Of a stretch of 64,000 nucleotides of DNA, positions 9,647-20,949 are shown piece after piece. The stretch covers positions 1,156,653 to 1,220,652 of the forward strand of contig NW_024468915.1 of NCBI RefSeq assembly GCF_011745365.1, given 5' to 3'. This stretch comes from Cryphonectria parasitica EP155 (lineage: Eukaryota > Ascomycota > Sordariomycetes > Diaporthales > Cryphonectriaceae). A program made the position numbers and the translations under genes. The notes under the pieces are model-generated. The model saw only the letters and a program-made list of their open reading frames with translations, did not search any database and had not been told where the DNA came from. Positions within the stretch are counted from its first letter, which is position 1. Every line of letters starts with the position of its first letter.

Positions 9647-12600
9647 TTAACCCGTTCCTCCTACGCCGACCGAGTTCCCTGAAGGCCGCCCTGGCGTCGA
9701 GTTCCTCCATTCCCGCCGTTGGTCCTGATCTTCAAAGGAACGCGTAACGAAAGGTGATGTTTGAGGATCATCTGGATTGCGCCACTTTTGCGGGGGAGTA
9801 GACGGGTTCGGCGTCTGGGCAAACGATGCATTGGGTTCCTGCCAACCTGGTACGCGTGCCTCTGGGTCGGTCTCTACCCTCCTAGCAAGAGGCCTGGTCG
9901 GGTTGTCGATGCTAGCATCATGAAGGATGCCATGGCCGCCGTTCACCCTTCCGCCGAAGCGCTTTAGAATCTCCTTGGTAGTGATGTCATCCTTGCTGCA
10001 TGTAGGGTCGGTCAGGACGTCGACAAAGTTATCAGGCACCTATAAAAGAGAGAGAGGGAGAGAGAGAGAGAGGTTAGCAGAGCTTAGGAGACTCAAGTTC
10101 GAGCTCGCGTATGGATGATGCTCACAAGGCACATTGATTCCACATCGTTGATCAGAGTCTCAATGACCATGATGGCCAACATCGGCTCGCTATCGAGAGC
10201 AGGTCCTTTCAAGGGGTTGTAGAGAATGTTGGGCGCAATGACGGTCGCGAGATTCTTGCTGTCCATCTTGGATCCAGACTCGTCGTCTACCTGGTGGAAG
10301 TTGCTTGCCCATTTGAGGAAGGCTAGAAGAATCTCCAGACAGTCTCGATGGCACTTGGGAAGTAGGCAGCACACAAGATGTATGAACTGCCGCCTCCTGT
10401 CCTCATCTTGTATCTTTGCTCCTGTCAACCACAACCGGTAGAGCTTGTTTGTCATCAGGGGATCCGGTAGTTCGCGGAGATACTTTTTCAACAGTGCCGC
10501 GACCTGAACAACGGGCTGAGAACTCAGATTGATATTCTCACAACCTTCACGGTCAATCTTCTCAACGGTCTCGGAGAGCTTCTTGATGTTGCCGTTCTTG
10601 CGGAAAACACCCTCGACAGAGAGGTCCATCTTCTTCATGGTTGCCACCAGATCGTCAACGATGGCGGGTATACGGAGGGTTCCTGGGCCGATACCATCAG
10701 TGGAGTCGGCGCCATCCCGTTCAATGACGATTTCTAGTGGCACGCCAAAGATGCCCTTCTTCTTGACAGCTTTCTTGTTGTCATTTTTGAAGGCCTTGCC
10801 GAACTTGTTCCAGAAGGTTGCAGGCTTCTTGGACTCGATGAGGTTAATGAGCTCGTCAATCGTGAACTCATCCTGTATCATTGGGTGCATCGTGAGGACC
10901 GCAAGATGACGGACGATGAAGTATTCCACTGGTGACAGCTCAGAGAAGTATTTCACCCCGCCTCGTTGCGGTGATGGGTCCCCGAAGCCAGGCTCGCCAG
11001 CACGTCCTGCTGAGCGTGACCTGCCCTGCCCCGCTCCGATGAACGGCTCTGTTGCTGGAGACCTGAATAGTTCTTGTCGCCCAGGTTTGTAGGCAGGCCG
11101 CTGCTCTCTGGCCTGTTCAGCAGCGACGATGCGGGGTATGTCATCCAAGGTCAAGGCGTCTTGGTGGCCAAACATGAGATCTGATCCTCCCTCCTCACCA
11201 GGAACCTGGTCTTCCTCGATGGGCTGGCTTTGCATATTACCATGGCCACCTTCTGCTCCGTCGTCCATCAAGCGCGATGCCCGTGCTTTCCTGAAGCTGG
11301 CCGACAAGTGCTTATCAAGACGAGTGCTCCTCAGGCGCCTTACATCATTGAGTGTGTTCTCGTATGAGGATTCCCGACGGTGGTCATCCCTGTCTCCAGC
11401 GTAGGATTTGGACCGCAGCTCCGACTGAAGACGGGGCGCCTCCAGCGCATGGCCGTTGGCGGCATCAAATCCGTTCACCATTGGCTCATCCACTGCGGTC
11501 AAGGCGCCTGTACTTTTCAGAATATCCAGCAGCCTTGCCAGTGCTACTTGCAGCAAGAACACATACTGCTGCAGCTTCGTGACGTGCTCGAAGGCGGGTG
11601 TGGGCTCGGTGCTGTACGATTCACAGCTGCTGCACAGTATGGTCTGGTCGTAGGTATTGAGCCTCGCCTCCTGTAGACTCCGGCCCATCTCCTTGCCGCA
11701 TCTGGTGCAGGTCACACACGGAATGTGCCACCTCTTGTCGCCATTCTTGGCGCATTCGTCTTCGACGGGCTTCCGACAGTGAACGCATTGGTCTGACTCG
11801 TTCGCTGCAAGCCGTGACATGGCAGTAGTTAATTGGAGGGAGCCATCCTCGGCCTTCAGGTTGTTGAGGTTGCCAAGGTCATCGAGAAACATGTACAAGC
11901 CCTCCGAGTGCACCTGCTCCTTTTCTATCCGGAGGGCACCTTGCAGACAGATTCGGATTAGGAGTTTGAGATAGTGGGCGAGGCCTGTCACGAGTGACAG
12001 CAGCTCCTGCGTGACCCCAAGCTTGTGGGCGTTCTTGTCTTGTGTCTTGGACAAGAGAGAAAAGAACTGAACAATCTTCTTGCACAAGAGTTTTGCTTCT
12101 CGCGAGTACGAGAGGGCTGCCGGATCGTTAGCACAAGCAGATCCTGTCAACAACATTTCAAGGGGTGCAAACATACGCTTCATGTCGAGTTTCTGCATCG
12201 CGTCGTCTAGCCTGTCCGCGGATCTGAAGAGAACATCAACGTGCCAGATGAACCTCTTGGCCACAACGACCCCATCCACATAGGCGCCATTGCTAACGTG
12301 CAGTAGCATATCGGATATGCAGGCGGCAGATGATTCCTCAAATGTCGAAAGAACGCTCCATATGCGGTAGACCTTCTCCTCCATCTTCTCTTCCTGCTCC
12401 TTGACCAGCTCCCTGGTCTTTTCGTCATCCACCGGCGGCGCTTCGTCCGAGGCATCGCTCGGGGAGGCAAGTCGCACATTCCAGAATTTGTGTATCATGT
12501 AACACTCCGGGTGCCAATGTTGGTTCTGGCCGTTACGGAAGATCTCGACAAACTGCTTAAGAATTGCCGTCTGACATCCGTTACATTTCTGAGCAAATTG

Positions 12601-13322
12601 GGTGGAGTAGTGGTAATGGCAGTAGACCTGGCCATCGTGTTCATAGTAGCTGTCCTGTGCGCCGAAGACGGTCGAGCACAGAGAGCAAGTAAAGTGGTCG
12701 ACATGGTATTTCCTCTCCAACGCGGTGATATAGGAGCCCCGTAGAGCGCCACCGCATTGGTAGCAGAGCAGACCGAGCCGTCGGAAGTAGTCCGTTTCGC
12801 AGAGGGGGTATTGGCCCTGGCCGTCATCGTCCTCCGCAGGGAAGAATTTCGATGCCACGATTTGTCCACAGTCCTGAGATTTTGGTGGTCCATTAGGGAA
12901 GGGTTCCTCTGCCATGACAACAAACAGCTGCTCAAACTTACCCGACATTTAAAACAGTCCAAATGGAATGTGCCATCAAGGGCGCGCACAAACTGCCCCG
13001 TCAAGGGCTCGCCGCACTTTTTGCACGTCCGCTGTCCCCCGCTCGGCGCTCGTCCGTTACGACCCCTAGATCTGTTTCTCTCCTGGCTCTGGGTTCTCGA
13101 CCTGTCCTGGTCCCAACTCTTATCGCCAGCCCCGGTGGAGGGGGAGAGAGATGGCCTCCTGCCGTCGCGGGAGCCTGGGTTCGAACGTGGCGGTCTGTAC
13201 GGGGAGTAGTTTCTCGCGTCGTCGGTCGTGAAGCTCCGTTCTGGTGTTCGCCGCCTCGGGCTGCGCTCCCCAGGCAGCCCTGGGGGACCCGGGGGCCCAG
13301 CATCATAGTCAGGCCCCAACAT
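9647..13322 (-). CDS. lrg1: LIM domain and RhoGAP protein (Rho1 GTPase-activating, Lrg1 type)
   Basis: Predicted GAP for Rho1 in polarised tip growth and cell-wall signalling. Exons 13322-12942, 12873-10126 and 10039-9647 give 1173 aa, with phase-0 introns of 68 and 86 nt. A Pro/Arg-rich head precedes LIM 1 (CKKCGEPLTGQF..., near 100), which is split by intron 1. LIM 2 (CYQCGGALRG) and a partial third LIM (CNGCQTAILKQF...HWHPEC) follow. A further LIM-like zinc cluster (CVHCRKPVEDEC...CTRCGKEM) comes after a helical region. The RhoGAP domain lies at about 860-1030; VEGVFRKNGN supplies the arginine finger (R885), and KKYLRELPDPLM is the second hallmark. An in-frame stop just upstream supports the start. 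The C-terminal tail is Pro-rich and low in complexity. Intron 2 holds a GA repeat beside its acceptor. The other candidates, Rga1/Rga2 types, have a different LIM layout. Confidence 0.9.
10047..10072. repeat. GA-rich microsatellite in lrg1 intron 2
   Basis: On the coding strand this is a CT tract next to the TATAG acceptor, so it probably doubles as the polypyrimidine tract of the intron. Confidence 0.8.
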
Positions 13323-15548
13323 GATGGGCCGCGCTGCGAGGGTTCTCGATCCGTCTCTTTCACCTTATGCCTTGCCTGTGCCCAAAAACACGATGCGGGG
13401 AGATTGTTGGAATATGAGGTTGTCGAGGGGAGAGGGATGGGCGCCAGCTCACAACAACAGGAGCCAGTCCGAGCCGGTCAGCAGCGTCCGTGTCTGTGGC
13501 ATGAATAATGGTATGCAAGTCGCCAGCCGTTGTCGCAGACCGTTGAAGGGCCGGGTGGTCTTGTCGACTAGGGCCGGGCCTCGGATGGCGGTCGTCTCGC
13601 GTGGGTAGAGTTGTGAGAAGTGCTCCTTCGCTCGATGATTACTGGAGATTGGGGGCGGCAGCTGGCATCACCGAATGGCTGTGAACAAGGGGCCCATCAA
13701 CCAGGGCAGTTCGAGTGGGTAAAGGCTTGGCGCCGCCGGGTCGTCGTCACAGGTCGTCGGGCGCAGGAGGCGAGGGCGAGGGCAAGGCAATGGAGACCCT
13801 GTATGGTCGAATTCGAGGCTGAGGCACGGACGCGAATAGTAACGATCCGGATCGTCTTGGTGGTATTGATGAGGCGAGGTTGGGAGTGCGATTGGCACTG
13901 GGCGTGGCGGAGAGGGAGGGAGGGAGAAAAAGAGAGAGAAATAAAGAAAGAGAGAGAGAGAGAAAGTAGAGGATAAACGGGGGCTCGAGTGGGAGAAGCG
14001 ATCGACAAGTCCCCGCCTCTGGGAGGGAAGGGCAATTTCCAGGCGGGAAGAGAAGGCGGCGTACGGTAAGCTGAATAGGAGGGGAGGGGAACAGTGAGAG
14101 TGAGAGACAAGAGGCATGAGAATCAAATTCGATAAAACAAGGTCCCCATTTCCCGCTCGACCAGTGCCAAGGGCAGTCAGTCCCAATTCCCAGATCGATC
14201 AATGACCGTCGGGGAGCGTGGTGAGGTGATCTGTACTCGGTAGGGGTTCTCAAACCAATTCCAACGCCAGATGGCGGCCCTACGAGCAGGTGAATGGTGA
14301 TGGGGACGGAACCGGGCTTCGAAAGAATGGACACCAATGAAAAGACAGGAAGACTCGTCCAGCGTCCGTCAGGGCTTAGCGTTGACAGTCAGGTACGCTG
14401 TGTCGCCCTGCACACTAAGAGTGGTAGTAGGAGTAGTTGTAGTAGTACTGTACATAGGCACTCCTAGCCCACGACTTATGCTACATAGCCTGTTACAGTC
14501 ATGGCGGGTAAGCAAGTATGTAGGTAGGTGGCAGCATGGTCAACGCCCTGAGGCTCAGGGTCAAGAAGATAGAGAACAAGAGGTCAGCGCCCTTCCCTCT
14601 CCCTCCCCCTCTTTTCACCCATCTCCTTCTCTATGCATTCTGCGTCGAACACTCGCAGAGAGGGCGCACCCTCAACCAATTTTTGAATCTCATCTACAGG
14701 GTTACCTGGCGCTTGCTGGGTAATTTCAGGGGACCACCTGGACAAGCACCCGCACGACGGACAACGAGACGGCCTAAACGCTAAGCCGAAGGGAGGGATT
14801 ACTGGTCTGTGCATGGGGAGTGACCCCCCCTGTGCCCCCCTGGTGCCCTTGCTTTGGGCCCCTCTGTCCACACCGAGAAGACAGAACCTGGGACCGTTTT
14901 TGGGGGGGTTTTTTTTTGTGCTTCTTTCTTAGGGGGTGAAGTAAGCATGGACGATCGCGGTAGTGGGAACACTGACAATCATTTAGGCCGACTAACCACC
15001 GACGAAAAGTCAGCGCCATTCCGATTCGTGACGGGGTTCCTTCTATTTATGCTTAAAACGGAGCTTACTGCCCCGTCTGCTTAACCCTCGCTATGGCAGG
15101 TGGACGCGTCGCAAAAATGGCCAGCGGTGAGCCTGACAAGAGTTCTATTTGCTTTTTTGACTTAAACATACACAAGACTCGTGGGAAAAGGGAAAAATTA
15201 GTTGATTTTTGCCTGTTGCCAATTTCATGCAGTATCTGGGTAGACCGATCTGAGGTATGTCCAATATTTATGTATCCAACACAAAAGGGAAAGGGGAAAA
15301 AAGAACAAAAGTCAAGAGCAATTGAAGAGGAAAGAGAACAGGGGGTGAAAAGAAAAGTCGAGAAAGAAGGAAAGAAGGAAAGAGGAAAGAAGAAGAAAAC
15401 AGCAAAAATTGAAGGACTATAGGAAAAATTGCCGACTCTAGATCAAGTGCTAGGACTACTAACCTCCCGCCCATCCATTCCCTTCCCTTCATAAAACTCG
15501 TCAACCCAGATCAACAGTTCCTGCCACGATTGTGCTGCAAGCTCAGAC
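13323..15548. other. Long non-coding region upstream of lrg1
   Basis: 2.2 kb between the lrg1 start and the 3' end of the next minus-strand gene. Only low-complexity purine stretches (for example 13926-13968 and 15290-15410) and T- or G-rich runs (14899-14918) are visible. No continuous family-like protein could be found on either strand. A long leader or a 5' UTR intron of lrg1 is possible. Confidence 0.5.
13926..13968. repeat. GA/AAG-rich low-complexity tract
   Basis: Imperfect GA repeat with AAA interruptions, about 600 bases upstream of the lrg1 start. On the lrg1 sense strand it is a CT-rich tract, a frequent feature of fungal promoters. Confidence 0.7.
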
Positions 15549-17190
15549 TTATCTCCCATGCACCAACTGCTTAATCCTCTTCTCAATAACCTCGCGCCCA
15601 TCCAGCGTCTTCCAGACTTGGTGTGGTGCCTTTTTGACGACATCCCAATCGTGCAGATGGTCCGTCAATTGTGTAAGGTCCCTCTGTTTGTCCTCCCACT
15701 GGCTGTCCCTCTTGATCTCAACTCCAGAGCTGACGACAGAGATGGGAATATCGCGGATCTGGATCGCCCGGCTCGAGACGACATCCCGCTTGGTGAGCGA
15801 GCCGGCGACGAGACTCTCCTGGAGCTTAGAAAAGATCTGCTTTCCACCCTGGTACGACACGATACCCCAGATCCTGTCGAGGCTGTCGCGGCCTCGGAAG
15901 AGAGCGCCCGAGAGTCGGTCGATGCCCAGCGGCGAGATGATGCCCCGCAGCCAGAGCATGAAGCCGCGGCCTGGTTCACCAATCCGATCCAGGAGATCCT
16001 CGTGGAGAGGGTCGATCAGCACCATGCCCTTGATCGCTACGCCGTGGCGGGAGCTGAAAACTCGTGAGTAGATCGAGCCTATGCCTGCGCTCGCGAGAAC
16101 CCAGGGCCCTTCCTCTCCGGCGCGCGCAAGTGCTTCGCTGAGAGCATCGGCGGCCTGGCTTGCTGAGAATGGCGATGGTGCTGTGTCGCTCTGTCCGCTT
16201 GTCAGCCTCATCTCTGTTCTTAAAAGGGCCACAGGAAGAAGAAAGAAAACTCACCCATGCCATTCCGGGCCGGTCTGCGAAGCAATATCTGCTGAAAGAT
16301 CCATTGGCGACAGCATTGTCCGCGAAGTGCCACAGGCCATATTCTACTGGATCCTCGCCTCCCTCAAACAACACTGTCGGCAGCTTGTTCCCGTGCGTAT
16401 CCGTTGTATTGCCGTGACAGTACAGATGAATCTGGTACTTGTCCCCATCCACCCAATACAGCACGCCTGGTGGTGTGACCCGGGCGTCGATCGACCGTTG
16501 GATCAGCGTGCAGGTCAGCAGGAAGGCGATGACGGCCAGGACGACCAGGAAAATTGTCGACAGCAGCACCTCCACCCACTCGAACAAGGACCGTCGCGAT
16601 TCCTCCCTACCAGTGAGGCGCTGCTCCTCCTCTGCTTTGCCCCATTGCACAGTCCGGTCCGCTATCAACGTCCAGACGGCCATCAGGAGCGCCCAAATCA
16701 CACTGACCACACCTACCCAGGCTTCTTCGTGCCTGAGCTTGGGAACGGCGAGGATGATGATCATATCGGCCAGTAAGAGTACGGCCATGACCACGGCGAG
16801 GATCCGTGCCGCCTTCGACGGTGCCGAGAAGAACAGCAGTAGCACGATAAGCGTGGTCAGGGCCACGCTCGCAAAGCTGAAACCGTAGAAGCCCGATCCT
16901 CTCGTTGACAGGCCAGGTGGCGTGATGAAGATGGAGATGAGCAGGAGAACCCACCACAGGAATGTGATGAAGGTAAGAAAGATGGTGAGATATCTCGTAA
17001 AGCGGACCGTAAAGAGATTGTACGGCGTCACGGCCGGATCGTCCGGGCTCAGGTAGGTGGCATCGCCGTCAACTCGGTTTGGCAGCAGGCGAGTGCGCTC
17101 GTTCGCTGCGGCTTCATCGTCGTAAGAGGAAGACGGCCGTCCCGAGGGCTCGTCATTTTGGTCTCCTCTGCCTCCGAAGATGCGCTTCAT
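15549..17190 (-). CDS. Multi-pass membrane alpha/beta-hydrolase-fold protein (fungal 'mitochondrial integral membrane protein' type)
   Basis: 525 aa from exons 17190-16255 and 16190-15549. The 64-nt intron (GTGAGT...ACAG, branch GCTGAC) joins RPGMAW to SDTAPSP, the usual order in this family. After a polar head containing RTRLLP there are about five hydrophobic helices, near 66-90, 100-122, 127-146, 157-177 and 206-235. The rest is hydrolase-like: an FEGGEDPVEYG segment (oxyanion region), ADRPG, a nucleophile-elbow region VLASAGIGSIYSR (343-355), LIDPLHEDLLDR and a late PHQVW that may carry the His. The residue expected to be the Ser nucleophile is Gly348, so catalysis is doubtful. Localisation is only a family label; there is no clear presequence. 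Substrate unknown. Confidence 0.78.
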
Positions 17191-18121
17191 CTTTCGATCG
17201 ATTCAGCTTCCCCGCCCAGAGATACGATTTCTCGAGATGTCTGCGTGCCAGGATAGGAAAGAAGGCTTGGACGCGGAGAGCCCAAAGAATAAATTATTGC
17301 TTGACAACGGTCTTTGTTTCCTAGAATTTCTCAATACTCGTCATGATCTCACAGCTAGAGCTTTTGTATCCAGCTGGGTGTTACTCCATATTTAAAACAC
17401 AAACCCGTCGTCGAAGCTGGGTTCGATCGCATCATGACGTATGTGGTTGCGCACCATCGCTATCTACCCGTGGTGGGTTTGTCTGGCTGCCAATCGTTGG
17501 CGGGCGAGGCGCTAGCTAAGCCAACAAGCTAAGAAGTGGCCAAGAACTGGCAAGGTCGTGGCTTTGATCGTGATGATTGTGGTTCTTCGCATGCTTTGGG
17601 AAGAAAGGTCTGGACCAGTCTGAGCGCAGAGAAGGAAGAATAGAGGGGGTTAAAAATATATAGGTTCTTGCCACGGGTGCAGAAACCACATCCCGCTGCA
17701 GATGGCCACTTGATTACACAGCATGTTCGCGGTAAGATGCGCAGAAGCATATCTGCTGGGTTTACTGCGTTCAGTGGGCATGCACATGCAGGTGCTGATG
17801 TCGGCTTCGGGAAACACAGATCAACCTTGGGAATTCAGAAATCTTTATCCGCCGAGTGACAAGACCTGATGATTGTAAGAGTATGACTAGTCGCCTCAGC
17901 AACTCCGAACTTCCTGCTAATCATAACACAAAATATCCCGTCCTCAAACATTGAACGTCAACGCTATGATGTGTACCAATTCCACAAACGCCCTGAAAGA
18001 CAACCAAAGAAAACTACAGCTGAAAAGTTTCTGCAGTTGTGTAATAGGCAGCCACCGCCATGGCTCTGTTTTGTCTCTCCTTTTTTCCTTTCTTCCCTTT
18101 CCTTTCTTTGTCCTCTCTTCT
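17191..18121. other. Intergenic, tandem minus-strand genes
   Basis: 930 bp separating the hydrolase-like gene start from the stop of the small unknown gene. The part next to 17190 must hold the promoter. No further signal seen. Confidence 0.5.
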
Positions 18122-18626
18122 TTACAGAGGATAAGAAGGTCGTTGTGATTGGGATGAACTCGGAACTGACGAGCTCACGGAGGGCGACTTGGTACGCGGT
18201 GAACTCGAAGAGTGCAGCAGGGCATTCCGCGGTATTCGCTTGAGGCTCCTTTCTTTGGCTCTCTTCCTTGCCAAACTGTCTGGATCTGGCCCTGATGCCG
18301 GCCTGATGGCATCGTCAGGTATGGTGGTTGCATACACACTAGAGGGGCGGCCATGTCAGTCAGTATTACAGCTCATTACTCGCAACAGCTGGAGCCTCCC
18401 CCCAAGGACAAGGAGTGGACGAATATACATACTCAAGCTTGGCGCTAGCATCTGGATCTCTGGGCGAGATACCCGCCTTTTCATAAACCACCTTCTTCTG
18501 CTGCTTCAACGCTTGGGCAGATGGTTCGCTCGTTAAAATCCAGCCCTTCAGCTTTGACAGCCACTGGCCTTTGACACCCTTGAGCGGCTTTGTACTTTCT
18601 TCCATCTCGCCTCTCGTTTCCGCCAT
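18122..18626 (-). CDS. Small conserved fungal protein of unknown function, 136 aa
   Basis: Exons 18626-18433 and 18338-18122, joined across a 94-nt intron (GTATGT...CTCTAG, tandem CTGAC branch site). The frame is continuous through a split Asp codon. The N-terminal two thirds look constrained: GEMEESTKPLKGVKGQWLSK, then SEPSAQALKQQKK and GISPRDPDASAKL. Exon 2 begins DVYATTIPDDAIRPASGPDP and ends in a basic, Ser-rich tail with RKRAKERS. No signal peptide or membrane helix is visible. The strong residue bias and clean splicing support a real gene. I recognise no named domain and give no function. Confidence 0.72.
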
Positions 18627-20949
18627 GCCTCTTCTCGGAAAAAGAATAGATTCCTCGAAAGTGACGAATTATGTCCCCAGGTCGTGGTCTTATACGGTGT
18701 CGGCGCCGGACGTCTAGCAACGCACGCGCCTCCTCGTTGTGCTGCCCGTCGGAAGCCGATTTCAAACAAGCGTCACAAGAGCGAGTCCACCATGTCTCGG
18801 CAGTGTATTTGTTAAGCAGGATTGGTCTTGTGTTGACTTTTCTCGTCGCCCGCAGCTTCTCAGTCACGGTCGCGTCCTGTGGACTGTCTCAGCTCGGGAC
18901 ACATGTCGGCAGTCCGCGCCTTTAACGTATTGACGACGTCCTACACCTGCTGCGGCGGCCGCTGCACCTTTGCATGAATTACGAAAATTAAGGAAGGGGC
19001 AGTCGATAACGTAGTGCTGCAAACGCTAGAGACCAAGAAGGCAACCTTGGCCGAGGGAGGGGCTAAGCGACATGGCCGGATTTTTAACATTCCACCCGGG
19101 GGCAGGAAGAACTGAGGACGCTTATGTAACCTCCTTCGAAGGGGGGGGGGAGGAGACGCGGAAAGTCTTGCCAGGAATGGCTTGACGATATGGGTAGTTC
19201 CATTCCAACGTCTCAACGCCCACCAGCAAGGCGATTTGAAGAGGGATGTGAAAGTGGACAACATGGGGGCACAAAGTATCGCTCATGCGTTGCATGCCCA
19301 TATGCTGACGCTTGTTGTAGTATGCTGGACCATGCGACGATCAGCACCAAAATGATGCGCATCAGGGTTACAAGGGGCAGCGAATCTGTGCATCTGTTAT
19401 GCGCGCTACTGACTGACACTTTTTCCAGCAAATTTCCAGAAGCACCAGCGTTCAGGGTTTGAGCTTGTATGCTGTGAAAGCATGCCTTTGCAGGGCTTTG
19501 GCCGCTGGACTTGAAAGTCAAATTTGGAGACACTAAGTCTGCAATCATGGGGTTGTTCTTCAAAAGTTGATGATGTAGTTACAGAGAGAAACCACAGAAG
19601 GCCAGAGACATGATACAAATGTCACCTCTAGTAGGAGAAGTACTTTTAGTATTCAACCGAATGGCTGATCACACCGCTTGGTATAATGGCGCTTCAATCA
19701 ATTTTTCGGCAAGAATTACACTAGTATTGAAGAAAATTTTGAGCGTCTGAGACACCTGAGCCACATAGTAGGTAATTATGAGGTTCGGCTTGAGGATCTG
19801 GTGCCAGTATCCTCGCACAATCGAAATTGCTTACCTTTTTGTCGTACACCGTCTGAGCTAGGAGATTCATAGTACATACCTGGTAGAGGCTACCAAGATG
19901 TGCACTGTTGGCCAGGGCACCCTGGGGCTCGATACTCTATTTGTTCATGATAGAACCAGGGCATCATTATATTGGGTGACCGTCTCACAAATTCTTTGTA
20001 TTATCGAAAGCCTCAACTTACAGCCACTTGGATTGACACCCAGGCACTGGATCGTGCAAGGTCGCACTCCTTTCATGCTGTGCCGAGGTCGCCAGATACG
20101 ATCTCTTGTGTCTACAGGGACATTCAGGCTTTTCTTCGTCTTAAAAGGAAGGAAAAAAGAGATAGTATATACACACGAAGCCAAAGAGTTGCTGGAACGG
20201 TTCACATCGTATACCTTGTGCAGCGCAGTAGTGACGGATGCCTAAAACCCTTACGAACGATATTGCCGCCTGGAACACCATGGGTCAAGATTTCGTCGAG
20301 TCTAATTCCTCGTCATTGTGAGCCTGTGCCAGTCTTGGCTGCAGTCAACCGAGACGTATGAAGGCTGAAAAATATTGACAGCTCACCAGGCGTAACAATC
20401 GTCCGTACAAGTATACTGGAGTGCTCTCGACCACACAGCCAGCGCAACAAAGAGGTCCAGTTTGAGCGCCTCCCATCAGGCTTGCACGCTGTGGAGAACG
20501 CGCTCCTTGGACAGTTCACTGCAAAGGAAACGTAGTTTTTGGGGCAAGAGATGGGACGTAATCTGCCTGATGATTGTGAGGTGGTAATCAACTGACCACT
20601 GTTCAGGTAAATCAATCTGTAGCCAATCCTCGAGACGCTAATCATATACCTGCAGGATTTGTCGTTATCCTTCTCGCTCAAGATATTTGCAAGCCCCTCT
20701 GGCCTGACTGCAAGAAAGTTATCTCGAGATATTCTGCAACTGTAATAATCCTTGTCCAGAAGAAAGTGGGGCGGGGAGACCCTTCGACCTGCATGAGCAA
20801 GGGTCCCCTGAGCACGTTGGACGTCACTCCTCAGTCCCCCAACTTAATCTAATCACAGCGCCTGTTGCGACGACTTCCCCCGCGACAACTTCACCCATAT
20901 AATCATAACCTCCCGCAGTTCCACTCGTTCCACCCGTGGCGCAGACAAC
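18627..20949. other. 2.3 kb gene desert
   Basis: No open frame here shows family-like composition, and splice-joined alternatives were not convincing. The base composition is mixed and not strongly AT-rich, so an ancient RIP-mutated transposon is not obvious. A G-run at 19141-19150 and a few A-rich blocks are the only simple features. The right end carries the promoter of the gene at 20950. Confidence 0.5.

Noticed and set aside
17410..17475. GGTTCGATCGC resembling a tRNA T-loop
   Set aside because: No matching acceptor, D or anticodon stems could be folded around it.
19898..20361. Overlapping open frames of 115-129 codons in the gene desert
   Set aside because: No recognisable motif, no codon bias like the neighbours, and no splice-joined extension.
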